The translations under genes were made by a program, and so were the position numbers. Below the pieces are notes generated by a model. That model ran no database searches. It was given only the letters and a program-made list of their open reading frames with translations, and was not told where the DNA came from. This document shows positions 14,452-24,282 of a DNA stretch of 64,000 bases, one piece after another (position 1 is the stretch's first letter; every line of letters begins with the position of its first letter). This DNA is from Pseudomonas maumuensis (GTDB taxonomy: Bacteria; Pseudomonadota; Gammaproteobacteria; Pseudomonadales; Pseudomonadaceae), in NCBI RefSeq assembly GCF_019139675.1, contig NZ_CP077077.1:2108001-2172000 (forward strand). Reading direction: 5' to 3'.

Positions 14452-15114
14452 CTAGCAGCTTCCGGCGCTATGCGTACCGCTCTGGATCAATACTTTGGCG
14501 CTTGCACTGCGGCCGACCGACGCGGCAATGAGCCACTGGCCGAGCCAGTAGGACAGGATGATCAAGTACTCGGCGGCGGCGAATGGGCTGACGAAGCGGT
14601 CGATGCCGATCAGGCTGTCCGAGAAGACGAATGCGCAGGCACCCACGGCGGCGAGGCCGCCACAGGCCAGGGAACGCCAGAGCATGGCGCCGATGGCCAG
14701 GGCATAGAGTGCCACCGGGATCAGCAGTGGGCCCAGGCCGTGGCTGGCGAGCAGGCCGAACAGCGAGCCGCCCACCATCAAGGCGAACGCCAGGGCAGGG
14801 TAGGCTGGGCGCCGCGTGAGGCTGCAATAGCCGCGCAGGTAGGCCAAGTGTGCGCAGAGAAACGCGCCAAGACCGAACACGAACAGGTCGCGGGGGATTG
14901 CCAGGAGAATGTCGCCGAGCACCGAGAAGGCCAGGCCGAGAATGATCCAGCGGCGATAGGGTGTGGCGGGGGAGGTGCTCAGCCAGGCAATCAGGGCGAG
15001 TACCGGAATGGGTTTGACCAGCAGACCAAGCAGGGCGTTGTCGCTGGCCAGCGCGTATAGATAGAAGGCGGCGGCAGCGACGGCGAGGGTGAGCAGGTGG
15101 CCAGGGCGGGGCAT
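14452..15114 (-). CDS. YhhN/TMEM86-family membrane protein
   Basis: A 220-aa integral membrane protein with about eight hydrophobic helices. The pattern of short loops, GDILLAIPRDLFVFGLGAFLCAHLAYLRGY near residues 67-96 and FVFSDSLIGIDRF in the second half matches the YhhN family, whose eukaryotic member TMEM86 is a lysoplasmalogenase. The enzymatic role in bacteria is not certain. The start at 15114 has AGGA about 6 bases upstream. It is transcribed in the same direction as nuo but is separated from it by about 380 bases, so it is probably an independent unit. Confidence 0.8.
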   Translation of the reverse strand: MPRPGHLLTLAVAAAAFYLYALASDNALLGLLVKPIPVLALIAWLSTSPATPYRRWIILGLAFSVLGDILLAIPRDLFVFGLGAFLCAHLAYLRGYCSLTRRPAYPALAFALMVGGSLFGLLASHGLGPLLIPVALYALAIGAMLWRSLACGGLAAVGACAFVFSDSLIGIDRFVSPFAAAEYLIILSYWLGQWLIAASVGRSASAKVLIQSGTHSAGSC

Positions 15115-15195
15115 GGGCAGTCCTTGCTATGGGGTAGCCACAAGCTTAGACCTGATCCTGGGTTTTGCTGGCGGCGCGATCCCTGCAGGCGCCTG

Positions 15196-15240
15196 AAAAG
15201 AGCAAGGCCCGGAATTCTCAAGAATCCCGGGCCTTGCTCA
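15196..15240 (-). terminator. Intrinsic terminator of aceA
   Basis: A 13-bp perfect stem (GAGCAAGGCCCGG/CCGGGCCTTGCTC, arms 15200-15212 and 15227-15239), extended by an inner ATTCT/AGAAT pairing, begins 15 bases after the aceA stop. It is followed on the minus strand by CTTTTC. Confidence 0.85.
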
Positions 15241-15254
15241 GCAGCTCACCGCAC

Positions 15255-16580
15255 TCAGTGGAACTGCTCTTCCTCGGTCGAACCGGTCAGTGCGGTCACC
15301 GACGATGCGCCACCCTGGATCACGGTGGTCATGTCGTCGAAGTAGCCGGTGCCGACTTCCTGCTGGTGCGCCACGAAGGTGTAGCCTTTGCTGGCGTCGG
15401 CGAACTCCTGCTCCTGCAGCTTCACGTAGGCGGTCATGTCGTTGCGGGCGTAGTCGTGCGCCAGGTTGAACATGCCGTGCCACATGTTGTGGATGCCGGC
15501 CAGGGTGATGAACTGGTGCTTGTAGCCCATGGCCGACAGTTCGCGCTGGAACTTGGCGATGGTGGCGTCGTCCAGGTTCTTCTTCCAGTTGAAGGAAGGC
15601 GAGCAGTTGTACGACAGCAGTTGGTCCGGGTATTCCTTCTTGATCGCTTCGGCGAAGCGACGGGCTTCGTCCAGGTCCGGCTTGGCGGTTTCGCACCAGA
15701 TCAAGTCGGCATACGGCGCGTAGGCCAGGCCGCGGGAGATCGCCTGGTCGAGGCCGGCGCGGACTTTGTAGAAGCCTTCACGGGTACGGTCGCCGATCAC
15801 GAACGGCTGGTCGTATGGGTCGCAGTCGCTGGTCAGCAGGTCGGCGGCGTTGGCGTCGGTACGGGCCAGGATGATGGTCGGTACACCGGCAACGTCGGCG
15901 GCCAGGCGGGCAGCCACCAGCTTCTGTACGGCTTCCTGGGTCGGTACCAGTACCTTGCCGCCCATGTGGCCGCATTTTTTCACCGAGGCCAGCTGGTCTT
16001 CGAAGTGTACGCCGGCGGCGCCAGCTTCGATCATGTTCTTCATCAGTTCGTAGGCGTTCAGTACGCCGCCGAAACCGGCTTCTGCGTCGGCCACGATCGG
16101 TGCGAAGTAGTCGATGTAGCCTTCGTCACCTGGGTTCTTGCCGGCTTTCCACTGGATCTGGTCGGCGCGGCGGAACGAGTTGTTGATGCGCTTGACCACG
16201 GTCGGCACCGAGTCGACCGGGTACAGCGATTGGTCTGGGTACATCGACTCGGCCGAGTTGTTGTCGGCGGCAACCTGCCAGCCGGACAGGTAGATGGCCT
16301 GGATGCCGGCCTTGACCTGTTGCACTGCCTGGCCGCCGGTCAGGGCGCCCATGCAGTTGACGAAATCTTTTTCAGGGCGGAAGGACGGGTGGGCACCTTG
16401 GGTGACCAGCTTCCACAGTTTTTCTGCGCCCTGGCGAGCCAGGGTGTGCTCCGGTTGCAGCGAGCCACGCAGGCGAACGACATCGGCGGCGGTGTAGGTA
16501 CGGGTCACGCCTTTCCAGCGCGGGTTTTCGGCCCAGTCTTTCTCGAGGGCTGCAATTTGCTGTTCGCGTGTCAGTGCCAT
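15255..16580 (-). CDS. aceA: Isocitrate lyase
   Basis: First enzyme of the glyoxylate shunt, cleaving isocitrate to glyoxylate and succinate in the cytoplasm so that acetate or fatty acids can serve as carbon source. The 441-aa protein carries the ICL signature KKCGH with catalytic Cys203, GWQVAADNN near residue 100 and SPSFNWKK in the C-terminal half. It is of the short (E. coli-like) class. A GAGG ribosome site precedes the ATG by about 10 bases. It is monocistronic: a terminator follows and about 490 bases without a gene precede it. Confidence 0.97.
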   Translation of the reverse strand: MALTREQQIAALEKDWAENPRWKGVTRTYTAADVVRLRGSLQPEHTLARQGAEKLWKLVTQGAHPSFRPEKDFVNCMGALTGGQAVQQVKAGIQAIYLSGWQVAADNNSAESMYPDQSLYPVDSVPTVVKRINNSFRRADQIQWKAGKNPGDEGYIDYFAPIVADAEAGFGGVLNAYELMKNMIEAGAAGVHFEDQLASVKKCGHMGGKVLVPTQEAVQKLVAARLAADVAGVPTIILARTDANAADLLTSDCDPYDQPFVIGDRTREGFYKVRAGLDQAISRGLAYAPYADLIWCETAKPDLDEARRFAEAIKKEYPDQLLSYNCSPSFNWKKNLDDATIAKFQRELSAMGYKHQFITLAGIHNMWHGMFNLAHDYARNDMTAYVKLQEQEFADASKGYTFVAHQQEVGTGYFDDMTTVIQGGASSVTALTGSTEEEQFH

Positions 16581-17067
16581 GGAAATAAACCTCGTCGCAT
16601 CGATCTTGAGTGTAATTGTGCTGATGCTCGGATACGCGGGTCAGAGGGCCAGGCTGTGCTGTCCGGGGGAGCGCGGCGGCGAACGGGGAAGTGCGAAGGG
16701 GAAGGGGCAGGCCAGGCGAAGGTGTGCCCTGCAGGTTGGCTCGTGGATGCCTTGCTGCGGTGCGACGCGATTGCCAGAACTGCGGTGATGCGCTTCCGTC
16801 CCTCGGGACAACTTCTTCGTTGCAGTCGCAATCCCGTCGAACCGCCTTGTGGGCCGTATGGACACGAAGTGCCTCCACGGTGGGAGGAGCGCACCTCGAA
16901 GACCCTTGCCAGGGCCTCTGATTAGCGGGAGCGAGGCCATCATGCCCTTGGCGAAAAGAGCCTGTCAAACATTTTGTAGTGCTTTTTTTGGCTTACTACA
17001 TCTTTGGTCTAATGCGACTTGGCAGTCAGTTTCAAGGCCTTCGGTCGAGGCCTTGAATTGCCTGGGC
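16581..17067. other. Intergenic region upstream of aceA
   Basis: About 490 bases with no supported gene; the open frames here are short and lack ribosome sites. The first ~350 bases are GC-rich, while 16950-17020 is AT-rich, with a run of seven T at about 16983. A 10-bp stem (TTCAAGGCCT/AGGCCTTGAA, arms 17031-17040 and 17048-17057) lies 11 bases beyond the stop of the minus-strand secretin-like gene and may end that transcript, although no T-run follows it. The aceA promoter must lie here; I could not single it out. Confidence 0.5.
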
Positions 17068-17802
17068 TCAGTCAAGAAGGTCGACTTTGACACGTAAAGT
17101 CATGTTTTCACCGCGCTGGGTGCTGTAACTGAGGCTTGACGCGCTGCGCTCGGACTGGCTCTGCTGGTTGAACCCGGCCAGGGTGATCCACTCGCCGAGC
17201 TTGCCGGTAACGGTCGTGTCGGTGCTCTGCACTTTCACTACATCGGCACGTTCCTGGCTCATTCGATCATTATTGGTGCTGATTTGCAGGCGAACCGTGT
17301 CACCGCTCAGGCGTGGCGTGACGTAGAAACCCTGGGTGACGTTGCGGTATTCGGTGTCGCTCTGGATGCGCCCGTAACCGTCGGTGGAGGTACTGGTGAC
17401 GGGGATGCTCTGGCCTACCTGGATCAGTGCCGGCTGGCCATCGCTGGCCTGTACCTGCTGCATGCCGCCTTCACGATTGGCGGTGCCGTAGCGGATGACC
17501 CGGGCAGTGCCGCGGTTGTCCTGGAAGTTGCTGTCGTTGTTGTCGACGCTGATCAGCAGGCGTTTGGGCGCGGTGTCGAGTTGCTGCAGCAGGGCGCGCA
17601 GGTCGTCGATGCGTTCCTGGCTGGCGTTGACGATGAGTTTGTCCTCGAAGGTGCTGACGCTGCCGTCCTTGCCGAGGAAGGACTGGGCAGTGGGCAGCAG
17701 TTCGGCGCTGCTGCGGTGTTGCAGGGGAATGACCTCGGTTGCGGCCTGGGCGGTGAGGCTGGCGGCCAGCAGCAGCGAGGCGAGGAGGGGGCGTAGCGGC
17801 AT
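17068..17802 (-). CDS. Small orphan secretin-domain protein
   Basis: A 244-aa exported protein. The start at 17802 (MPLRPLLASLLLAASLTAQA) gives a clean signal peptide with GGAG 9 bases upstream; ATG at 17808 is an alternative. Residues about 22-88 (VIPLQHRSSAELLPTAQSFL to LLQQLDTAPKRLLISV) look like a secretin N1/NolW-type domain. Residues about 128-244 resemble the secretin core strands (GFYVTPRLSGDTVRLQIS, GKLGEWITLAGF). It is far too short for a full outer-membrane secretin and has no type II/III secretion or pilus genes beside it. Its role is unknown; periplasmic or outer-membrane location is inferred. Confidence 0.75.
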   Translation of the reverse strand: MPLRPLLASLLLAASLTAQAATEVIPLQHRSSAELLPTAQSFLGKDGSVSTFEDKLIVNASQERIDDLRALLQQLDTAPKRLLISVDNNDSNFQDNRGTARVIRYGTANREGGMQQVQASDGQPALIQVGQSIPVTSTSTDGYGRIQSDTEYRNVTQGFYVTPRLSGDTVRLQISTNNDRMSQERADVVKVQSTDTTVTGKLGEWITLAGFNQQSQSERSASSLSYSTQRGENMTLRVKVDLLD

Positions 17803-18004
17803 GTCCATGATCTCCGCGGGTGGAATGGACATGATGGCAAATTTGTCGGCATCTTGCTGGCTGTGGATCACAGGGGCATCAATAGGTCGGCTTTTCAGTG
17901 GTTGCAGTCAGGCAAATTCCGTAACATCGCGGCCCTCGACTTCAGGCTTAATCCTCAGGCGCTCCCACGCTACGTTCTGCGCCGGGGCTGATTACAGGAC
18001 CCCC

Positions 18005-19447
18005 ATGAAACCCGCACGCCTACGCGCCGACCTGCTCGCCGGCCTCACCACTTCGTTCGCCCTGGTACCGGAGTGCATCGCTTTCGCCCTGGTGGCCCAC
18101 CTCAACCCGCTGATGGGCCTGTACGGCGCCTTCATCATCTGCACCCTGACCGCGCTGTTCGGTGGCCGCCCCGGCATGATTTCCGGTGCCGCCGGTTCCA
18201 TGGCAGTGGTGATCGTCGCTCTGGTCGTGCAGCACGGTGTCCAGTACCTGTTGGCTACCGTGCTGCTCGGTGGGGTGGTGATGATCCTGTTCGGCGTGCT
18301 GCGCCTGGGCAAGCTGGTGCGCCTGGTGCCGTACCCGGTGATGCTCGGCTTCGTCAACGGTCTGGCCATCGTCATTGCCTTGGCACAACTCGAGCACTTC
18401 AAGCAGGGTGAACAATGGCTCACGGGCACGCCGCTGTACCTGATGATCGGTCTGGTGGCGCTGACCATGCTGGTCGTGTACGTACTGCCCAAGCTGACCC
18501 GCGCGGTACCGCCGGCGCTGGTGGCTATCCTTGGCGTGGGCCTGCTGGTCTATCTGCTCGGCCTGCCGACCCGGACCCTCGGCGACATGGCCCACATCGC
18601 AGGCGGCCTACCGGCGCTTGCGCTGCCGGATATCCCTTGGGACCTCGAGACCCTGAAGATCATCGCGCCTTACGCGGTGCTGATGGCCATGGTCGGCTTG
18701 CTGGAAACTCTGCTGACCCTCAACCTCACCGACGAAGTCACCGAGAGCCGTGGTTACCCGGACCGCGAGTGCGTGGCCCTGGGCGCGGCCAACATGGTCT
18801 CGGGCCTGTGTGGCGGCATGGGCGGCTGCGCGATGATCGGCCAGACCGTGATCAACCTCAGTTCCAATGGCCGTGGCCGACTGTCGGGCGTGGTGGCCGG
18901 GGTGATGATCCTGCTGTTCGTGCTGTTCCTTTCGCCGCTGATCGAGCGTATCCCGCTGGCGGCATTGGTGGGGGTGATGTTCGTGGTGGCCCAGCAGACC
19001 TTCGCCTGGGCCTCGCTGCGGGTGCTGCACAAGGTGCCGGCGAGCGATGTGCTGGCAATCGTCGCGGTGACGGTGGTCACGGTGTTCACCGACCTGGCCA
19101 TGGCGGTGATGTTCGGTATCGTCATCGCTGCCATCAATTTTGCCTGGCAGCACGCCCGTGAACTGTATGCCGACAGTCATGAGGACGCCGAGGGCGGCAA
19201 GCATTACCACGTGCATGGCACGCTGTTCTTCGCCTCTACCACGCCGTTTCTCAACCAGTTCGATCCGGCCAACGACCCGGCCAAGGTGACGCTGGATTGC
19301 CAGCACCTGAGTTTTGTCGATTATTCCGCGATCGCGGCGCTCAAGACCCTGCGTGAGCGCTATGCCAAGGCGGGTAAGCAGTTGCGGGTGGTGCATCTTT
19401 CCGAGCGCTGCAAGAGACTGTTGAAGCGGGCGGGGGAGCAGCCTTGA
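18005..19447 (+). CDS. SulP-family anion permease
   Basis: Inner-membrane transporter of the SulP/SLC26 family, 480 aa, typically moving sulfate, bicarbonate or other anions. It begins MKPARLRADLLAGLTTSFAL; an in-frame extension upstream is not credible. Residues about 10-375 form the hydrophobic transport domain, including GLYGAFIICTLTALFGGRPG and a conserved GGMGGCAMIGQTVINL stretch. The C-terminus (about 400-475) is a STAS domain, with VTLDCQHLSFVDYSAIAAL. The substrate cannot be read from sequence. It is divergent from the secretin-like gene. Confidence 0.88.
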   Translation: MKPARLRADLLAGLTTSFALVPECIAFALVAHLNPLMGLYGAFIICTLTALFGGRPGMISGAAGSMAVVIVALVVQHGVQYLLATVLLGGVVMILFGVLRLGKLVRLVPYPVMLGFVNGLAIVIALAQLEHFKQGEQWLTGTPLYLMIGLVALTMLVVYVLPKLTRAVPPALVAILGVGLLVYLLGLPTRTLGDMAHIAGGLPALALPDIPWDLETLKIIAPYAVLMAMVGLLETLLTLNLTDEVTESRGYPDRECVALGAANMVSGLCGGMGGCAMIGQTVINLSSNGRGRLSGVVAGVMILLFVLFLSPLIERIPLAALVGVMFVVAQQTFAWASLRVLHKVPASDVLAIVAVTVVTVFTDLAMAVMFGIVIAAINFAWQHARELYADSHEDAEGGKHYHVHGTLFFASTTPFLNQFDPANDPAKVTLDCQHLSFVDYSAIAALKTLRERYAKAGKQLRVVHLSERCKRLLKRAGEQP

Positions 19448-19498
19448 GCGGCCGAGTCAGCCCGGATCGATCTGCACAAGCTGTTCAGTACAGGAGGG

Positions 19499-20296
19499 TT
19501 AAACAGCTGTCCTGATTGTCTCGGACAATTGAATATGCTTGTTAAAGAGTGTTCGAAGCTTTCTTCGTGCTACAGCAGCGTCCCTTGCGTATTTTTTTAA
19601 AATAGCGTTCTCGTCAAATGTCATGGGGCCTATTCTGTTGCGAAGAAGTTCGAATCTCGCTTCAAGCGTCAATGCCGTGGAGTAAGCTTCAAAATAGAGC
19701 TCTATTGCGCTGGGTTGGCCCTCCATTTGCTGGGTTACGGGGCGGTTCTCAAGGGCGTCATTAATGGAGGCGTCAAGTCGTTTGTTTATAAGTTTTTCAG
19801 GTAGATCGTAAAGTGGGCCATCGCTGCTTGTAAGATTAAGGTTTTTTTCTACCTCTTTCACGAACCGATGGTTCCGTAGGATACGGTTGACGGTGTCTTC
19901 GTCTAGTGGCAACTCGGCGATCGATATGGAGCGAGTGATCTTGGTTCTGGTATGTCCAGTCGGGTCTGCGTAGTTGATAGGGTCGCCGGAGCAGTACGCA
20001 TAGGCGTTGATGCCACCCGGGCCGAACGGGCTCAGGGTGTCGGGTGAGTGGAAGCGCATCGAGTACAGATTGTACGGGCGGTGGTAGCCTGGCCCCAGCA
20101 GGTACAAGGCAGGATATTCACATGCTTTACCTTTGAACAATGGCGACGGTGTCAGGTGCGTCGTCTGTGGCGTGAAACCGTATGGCATGTAGGCATGTGC
20201 TTCACTACCGGAGCCGCGTAGCCGGTATAGAACTGACTTTGGCAAGTCTGTAGCCAACAGTGTTGTTGAGGGCATGAAGCCTGACTGTAATGCCAT
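19499..20296 (-). CDS. Orphan Rhs-core protein with unrecognised C-terminal tail
   Basis: A 265-aa protein containing one Rhs-associated core (about residues 68-115), including YNLYSMRFHSPDTLSPFGPG, NAYAYCSGDPIN and the terminal boundary DPTGH. About 150 residues after DPTGH form a hydrophilic helical tail I do not recognise, the position where Rhs proteins carry toxin domains. The long YD-repeat shell is absent, so it is an orphan cassette or remnant. Base composition is clearly AT-richer than its neighbours, suggesting recent acquisition. No obvious immunity gene follows. ATG at 20275 is an alternative start. Confidence 0.8.
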   Translation of the reverse strand: MALQSGFMPSTTLLATDLPKSVLYRLRGSGSEAHAYMPYGFTPQTTHLTPSPLFKGKACEYPALYLLGPGYHRPYNLYSMRFHSPDTLSPFGPGGINAYAYCSGDPINYADPTGHTRTKITRSISIAELPLDEDTVNRILRNHRFVKEVEKNLNLTSSDGPLYDLPEKLINKRLDASINDALENRPVTQQMEGQPSAIELYFEAYSTALTLEARFELLRNRIGPMTFDENAILKKYARDAAVARRKLRTLFNKHIQLSETIRTAV

Positions 20297-20396
20297 ACAA
20301 CCCTTGTCTGGGCGTTCGCTATTGATCTGCTAGGCCTACTTTGCAATGCATTAAAGAGGCTGCCAACTGGTAAAAATGTCAAATGGCATCTCACAT

Positions 20397-20431
20397 GCCG
20401 TCCTTTCGCGGTTAAACCGCGAAAGGACGGC
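20397..20431. terminator. Palindrome after fusA2, probable terminator
   Basis: A 35-base palindrome with 17-base perfect arms (20397-20413 and 20415-20431) lies 13 bases past the EF-G stop. No T-run follows on the minus strand, so it may be a Rho-aided or mRNA-stabilising hairpin, or a REP relative (the CGCGGTTAAACCGCG core resembles Pseudomonas REP sequences). Confidence 0.55.
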
Positions 20432-20443
20432 ACAGGCAACTGA

Positions 20444-22555
20444 TTATTCCCCGCGATTCTTCTTCACGATCCCATCGGCAATGCTCGCCGGCGCCTCGGC
20501 ATAGCGGGTGAACTCCATCGAGAAACTCGCCCGGCCCTGGGTCATCGAGCGCATCGAGGTGGCGTAGCCGAACATCTCGCCCAATGGCACCTCGGCGCGG
20601 ATCACCTTGCCGGCCGGGGTCTCGTCGCCATCCTGGATCATCCCACGGCGCCGGCTCAGGTCGCCGAGGATATCGCCCTGGTACTCCTCGGGCGTCACCA
20701 CCTCGACCTTCATCACCGGCTCCAGCAGCACCGCGCCGCCTTTCTGCGAGAGCTGCTTGGTGGCCATGGAGGCGGCAATCTTGTAAGCCATCTCGTTGGA
20801 GTCGACGTCGTGGTACGAGCCGTCGAACACCGCCGCCTTCAGATTGATCAACGGGTAGCCGGCGAGCACACCGTTCTTCATCTGCTCCTCGATGCCTTTC
20901 TGGATCGCCGGAATGTACTCGCGCGGCACCACGCCACCGACCACCTCGTTGACGAACTCCAGCCCCTCCTTGTCTTCGTCGCCCGGGGCGAAGCGAATCC
21001 AGCAATGTCCATATTGCCCGCGCCCGCCCGACTGACGAACGAAACGCCCTTCGATCTCGCAGGTGTTGCGGATCTTCTCGCGGTAGGCCACCTGCGGCTT
21101 GCCGATATTGGCTTCGACGTTGAACTCGCGGCGCATGCGGTCGACGATGATGTCCAGGTGCAGCTCGCCCATGCCGGAGATGATGGTCTGGCCGGTTTCC
21201 TCGTCGGTCTTGACCCGGAACGACGGGTCCTCCTGGGCCAACTTGCCCAAGGCGATGCCCATTTTTTCCTGGTCGGCCTTGGTTTTTGGCTCCACTGCCA
21301 CGGAAATCACTGGGTCGGGGAAGTCCATGCGTTCGAGGATGATCGGTTTGTCCATGTCGCACAGGGTGTCGCCGGTGGTCACGTCCTTCATGCCGATCAG
21401 CGCGGCGATATCGCCGGCGCACACGTCCTTGATCTCGGCGCGCTGGTTGGCGTGCATCTGCACCATGCGGCCGATGCGCTCCTTCTTGCCCTTGACCGAG
21501 TTGAGCACCGCATTGCCCGAGCTGAGCACGCCCGAATACACCCGGGCGAAGGTCAGGGTGCCGACGAACGGGTCGGTGGCGATCTTGAAGGCCAGGGCCG
21601 AGAACGGCTCCTTGTCGTCGGCGTGGCGTTCCAGGTGCTTCTCTTCATCGTCCGGGTCGGTGCCCTTGATCGCCGGGATTTCGGACGGGGCGGGCAGGTA
21701 GTCGATCACCGCGTCGAGCATCAGTGGCACGCCCTTGTTCTTGAACGACGAGCCGAGGATGGTCGGTACGATCTCGTTGGCAATGGTGCGTTGGCGCAGG
21801 GCAGCCTTGATCTCGTCGACGGTCAGCTCTTCACCTTCGAGGAACTTCATGGTCAGTTCGTCATTGGCTTCGGCGGCGGCTTCGATCATGTGCGCGCGCC
21901 ATTCGTCCGCCAAGGCCTGCAGTTCGGCGGGGATCGCTTCTTCGCGGTAACTGGTGCCCTGGTCGGCGTCGTTCCAGTAGATGGCCTTCATCTTCACCAG
22001 GTCGATCTGGCCGATGAAGTTTTCCTCGCTGCCGATGGCCAGCTGGATCGGCACCGGGTGGTGGCCCAGGCGCTGGTCGATCTGCTTCACAACGCGTAGG
22101 AAGTCCGCGCCCTGGCGGTCCATCTTGTTGATGTAGGCCAGGCGCGGCACATGGTACTTGTTGGCCTGGCGCCACACCGTCTCGGACTGCGGCTCGACCC
22201 CGTCGGCGCCGCTGAATACCACCACCGCGCCATCGAGCACGCGCAGCGAGCGCTCCACCTCGATGGTGAAGTCGACGTGGCCGGGGGTGTCGATGATATT
22301 GAAGCGGTACTTGTGCTCGAACTGCTTGGTCGAGCCCTGCCAGAAGGCGGTGGTGGCCGCCGAGGTGATGGTGATGCCGCGCTCCTGCTCCTGGGCCATC
22401 CAGTCCATGGTCGCGGCGCCGTCATGCACCTCGCCCATCTTGTGGTTGACCCCGGTGTAGAACAGGATCCGTTCGGTGGTGGTGGTCTTGCCGGCATCCA
22501 CGTGAGCGACGATGCCGATATTGCGGTACAGCTCGATGGGAGTCGTGCGGGCCAT
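20444..22555 (-). CDS. fusA2: Translation elongation factor G, second copy
   Basis: GTPase that drives ribosomal translocation, 703 aa. G motifs are visible: [10 protein letters not shown] near residues 17-26, [21 protein letters not shown] and NKMDRQGAD. Domains II-V are complete, with the IDPD-like domain IV stretch [16 protein letters not shown]. The setting is not the rpsL-rpsG-fusA-tufA string, so this is presumably the paralogue called fusA2 or fusB in Pseudomonas. It is monocistronic. What it does beyond, or instead of, the main EF-G is not evident from the sequence. Confidence 0.93.
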   Translation of the reverse strand: MARTTPIELYRNIGIVAHVDAGKTTTTERILFYTGVNHKMGEVHDGAATMDWMAQEQERGITITSAATTAFWQGSTKQFEHKYRFNIIDTPGHVDFTIEVERSLRVLDGAVVVFSGADGVEPQSETVWRQANKYHVPRLAYINKMDRQGADFLRVVKQIDQRLGHHPVPIQLAIGSEENFIGQIDLVKMKAIYWNDADQGTSYREEAIPAELQALADEWRAHMIEAAAEANDELTMKFLEGEELTVDEIKAALRQRTIANEIVPTILGSSFKNKGVPLMLDAVIDYLPAPSEIPAIKGTDPDDEEKHLERHADDKEPFSALAFKIATDPFVGTLTFARVYSGVLSSGNAVLNSVKGKKERIGRMVQMHANQRAEIKDVCAGDIAALIGMKDVTTGDTLCDMDKPIILERMDFPDPVISVAVEPKTKADQEKMGIALGKLAQEDPSFRVKTDEETGQTIISGMGELHLDIIVDRMRREFNVEANIGKPQVAYREKIRNTCEIEGRFVRQSGGRGQYGHCWIRFAPGDEDKEGLEFVNEVVGGVVPREYIPAIQKGIEEQMKNGVLAGYPLINLKAAVFDGSYHDVDSNEMAYKIAASMATKQLSQKGGAVLLEPVMKVEVVTPEEYQGDILGDLSRRRGMIQDGDETPAGKVIRAEVPLGEMFGYATSMRSMTQGRASFSMEFTRYAEAPASIADGIVKKNRGE

Positions 22556-22622
22556 GGCGGGTCACCTGCGGGTGAGGATTCTCCCAAGGTAGCAGAGCGG
22601 GAGAATCCTGCCGGGGCGACCG

Positions 22623-23051
22623 TCAGTCGGCGAGCACCTGCAGCTGCCATTGGCCCTCGGTTTCACGCGCCAGGCCGCTGGCCGGCAGCAGGGCCAGCAG
22701 GCGTTCGTGCAGGGCGGCGTCGGTGAAGGCCTTGAGGGTGGTCATGTCCAGCGCGCCGACGGTGATCAGCTCGGCCTTGGTGTAGGACAGCCAGGCTTTC
22801 TTCAACACCATCAAAACGTCGCTGCCGGCGGTGTTGGCGAAGCGCCGGTGCAGGGTACGGCCTTCCAGTGCGAAGCTGTGGCGGTGCTCGTAGCCGTTCT
22901 CGTCGCCATTGCCCTCGACGCAGCGGTGGCAGCGGCAGGGGCCGTCGCCGAAGGCGTTGCGCAGGTAGCTGTTGAAGTCCACGACGGGCTTGAGGGTCAG
23001 GCGTTTGTCGACCTCGAACAGGTCGGCGATCAGGGGTTGTTCGGCGCTCAC
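22623..23051 (-). CDS. Conserved hypothetical protein with CRCHRC motif
   Basis: A 142-aa soluble protein that I do not recognise by name. The GTG start at 23051 is chosen because GAGG lies 7 bases upstream and the residues before it are low-complexity and basic. A compact cysteine group, Cys39, Cys41, Cys44 (PCRCHRC), followed by His-rich EHRHSF, hints at metal binding. It ends 67 bases before fusA2 begins, on the same strand, so co-transcription with fusA2 is possible. Confidence 0.65.
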   Translation of the reverse strand: MSAEQPLIADLFEVDKRLTLKPVVDFNSYLRNAFGDGPCRCHRCVEGNGDENGYEHRHSFALEGRTLHRRFANTAGSDVLMVLKKAWLSYTKAELITVGALDMTTLKAFTDAALHERLLALLPASGLARETEGQWQLQVLAD

Positions 23052-23279
23052 TCGGTATCCTCGCGTGGTGGGGCGTGCATCGCCGGGCACCCTAACAGAT
23101 CGGGGCGGGGGAGGCCATGTGGATCTCCTGTTGTGGGTTTGGCCTGGTCGTCGGCAAGCCACGCAAGGGATCGCGCATACCTGAGGGCGCCGACCGGCGA
23201 TGAGGGCAGTAGAGACAAGTTATGACCGCTGCCGTACCCTATGGCAATTCGAACTACCCACTCCAACGAGGCAAACCGA

Positions 23280-23579
23280 TTGAGCAAGTACCCCTACATC
23301 GCCACCGTGACCATTAGCGCCGAAGACCGTGGGGGCGACACCGAGGCCGCAGAAAACGCCAACATGCGCGTGGGCCTCGAGGCGGTAACCGAGGTCCTGA
23401 AGAAGGTGCATTTCGTCGGTACGCTCGCGGCACCGGAAAAAGGCGCCACGCATATCTGCGTCACGCTGGAGAACGGCCTCACCTACTACGGCCCGATCGT
23501 CAATGGCCACGCCGAGCTCGAAGGCGGTTGGATTGCCTTCGAATGCGACATGCCCACCCCCGAAGAGCTGGGCCTGTAA
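23280..23579 (+). CDS. Hypothetical protein
   Basis: A 99-aa acidic protein of unknown function. The TTG start at 23280 is preferred because GAGG lies 8 bases upstream; the in-frame ATG at 23241 has no ribosome site. The sequence begins with SKYPYIATVTISAEDRGG and contains alternating hydrophobic stretches compatible with a small alpha/beta fold. No domain recognised. It is followed by about 140 bases before the thioesterase gene. Confidence 0.6.
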   Translation: MSKYPYIATVTISAEDRGGDTEAAENANMRVGLEAVTEVLKKVHFVGTLAAPEKGATHICVTLENGLTYYGPIVNGHAELEGGWIAFECDMPTPEELGL

Positions 23580-23718
23580 CGCTTACCCTGGTTCGGCCAG
23601 GTACTGCGCGAGGATAGGGCTGGGCCGCCTCCCGGGCCACGCTGATTGGCGTGGCGCAGGCAGGACGCTACCATCGGCAGCCAGCCTCCTGTTCAACGCC
23701 AACAAGCCAAGGACGCCC

Positions 23719-24216
23719 ATGACCGAACAAACGCTTTCCCTGCAACAACTCGCCGCCCCCGAAGGCATCTGCTATGGCTGCGGCTGTTCCCATTCCAGCG
23801 GCCTGCACGTGCAAAGCCACTGGGATGCCGATGGCGTCCACCTGTCGTGCCGGCATACCCCTGACCAGACCTTCACCGGTTGGCCCGGCCTGGTCTACGG
23901 TGGCCTGCTGGCCATGTTGGTCGATTGCCATTGCAACTGGACCGCCATGGCCTACCACTACCGTGCCGAAGGCCGCGAGCCGGGCAGTCTGCCGCGTATC
24001 GACTGTGTCACCGGCCAGCTCGGCCTGACCTACCTCAAGCCCACGCCCATGGGCGTCGAGCTGTTGCTGAAGGCGCGGGTCGAAGGTGAGCTGGGGCGCA
24101 AGACCCGGGTGATCTGCGAGGTCTGGGCCGGGGATGTACTGACTGTCACCGCCGATTCGGTGTTCGTGCGGGTCGACACCGAGAAGCTCAAGCGCCAGGC
24201 CCATGGCGCCGCCTGA
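23719..24216 (+). CDS. PaaI-type hot-dog thioesterase
   Basis: A 165-aa hot-dog-fold protein resembling PaaI/YiiD acyl-CoA thioesterases. The central motif GLVYGGLLAMLVDCHCNWTAMAY (about residues 56-78) corresponds to the HGG-like helix region of the family, with a Tyr in place of the usual His. A cysteine-rich N-terminus (ICYGCGCSHSSGLHVQ) is typical of one proteobacterial subgroup. An AAGGA-type site precedes the ATG at 23719. The substrate is unknown. It lies 66 bases before the GNAT gene. Confidence 0.75.
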   Translation: MTEQTLSLQQLAAPEGICYGCGCSHSSGLHVQSHWDADGVHLSCRHTPDQTFTGWPGLVYGGLLAMLVDCHCNWTAMAYHYRAEGREPGSLPRIDCVTGQLGLTYLKPTPMGVELLLKARVEGELGRKTRVICEVWAGDVLTVTADSVFVRVDTEKLKRQAHGAA

Positions 24217-24282
24217 AACTTGCACCGATGGGGTGGCGCTGGCATTGTCGAGCGTGACCCGGCTGCCCGACAGGATGTTGCC

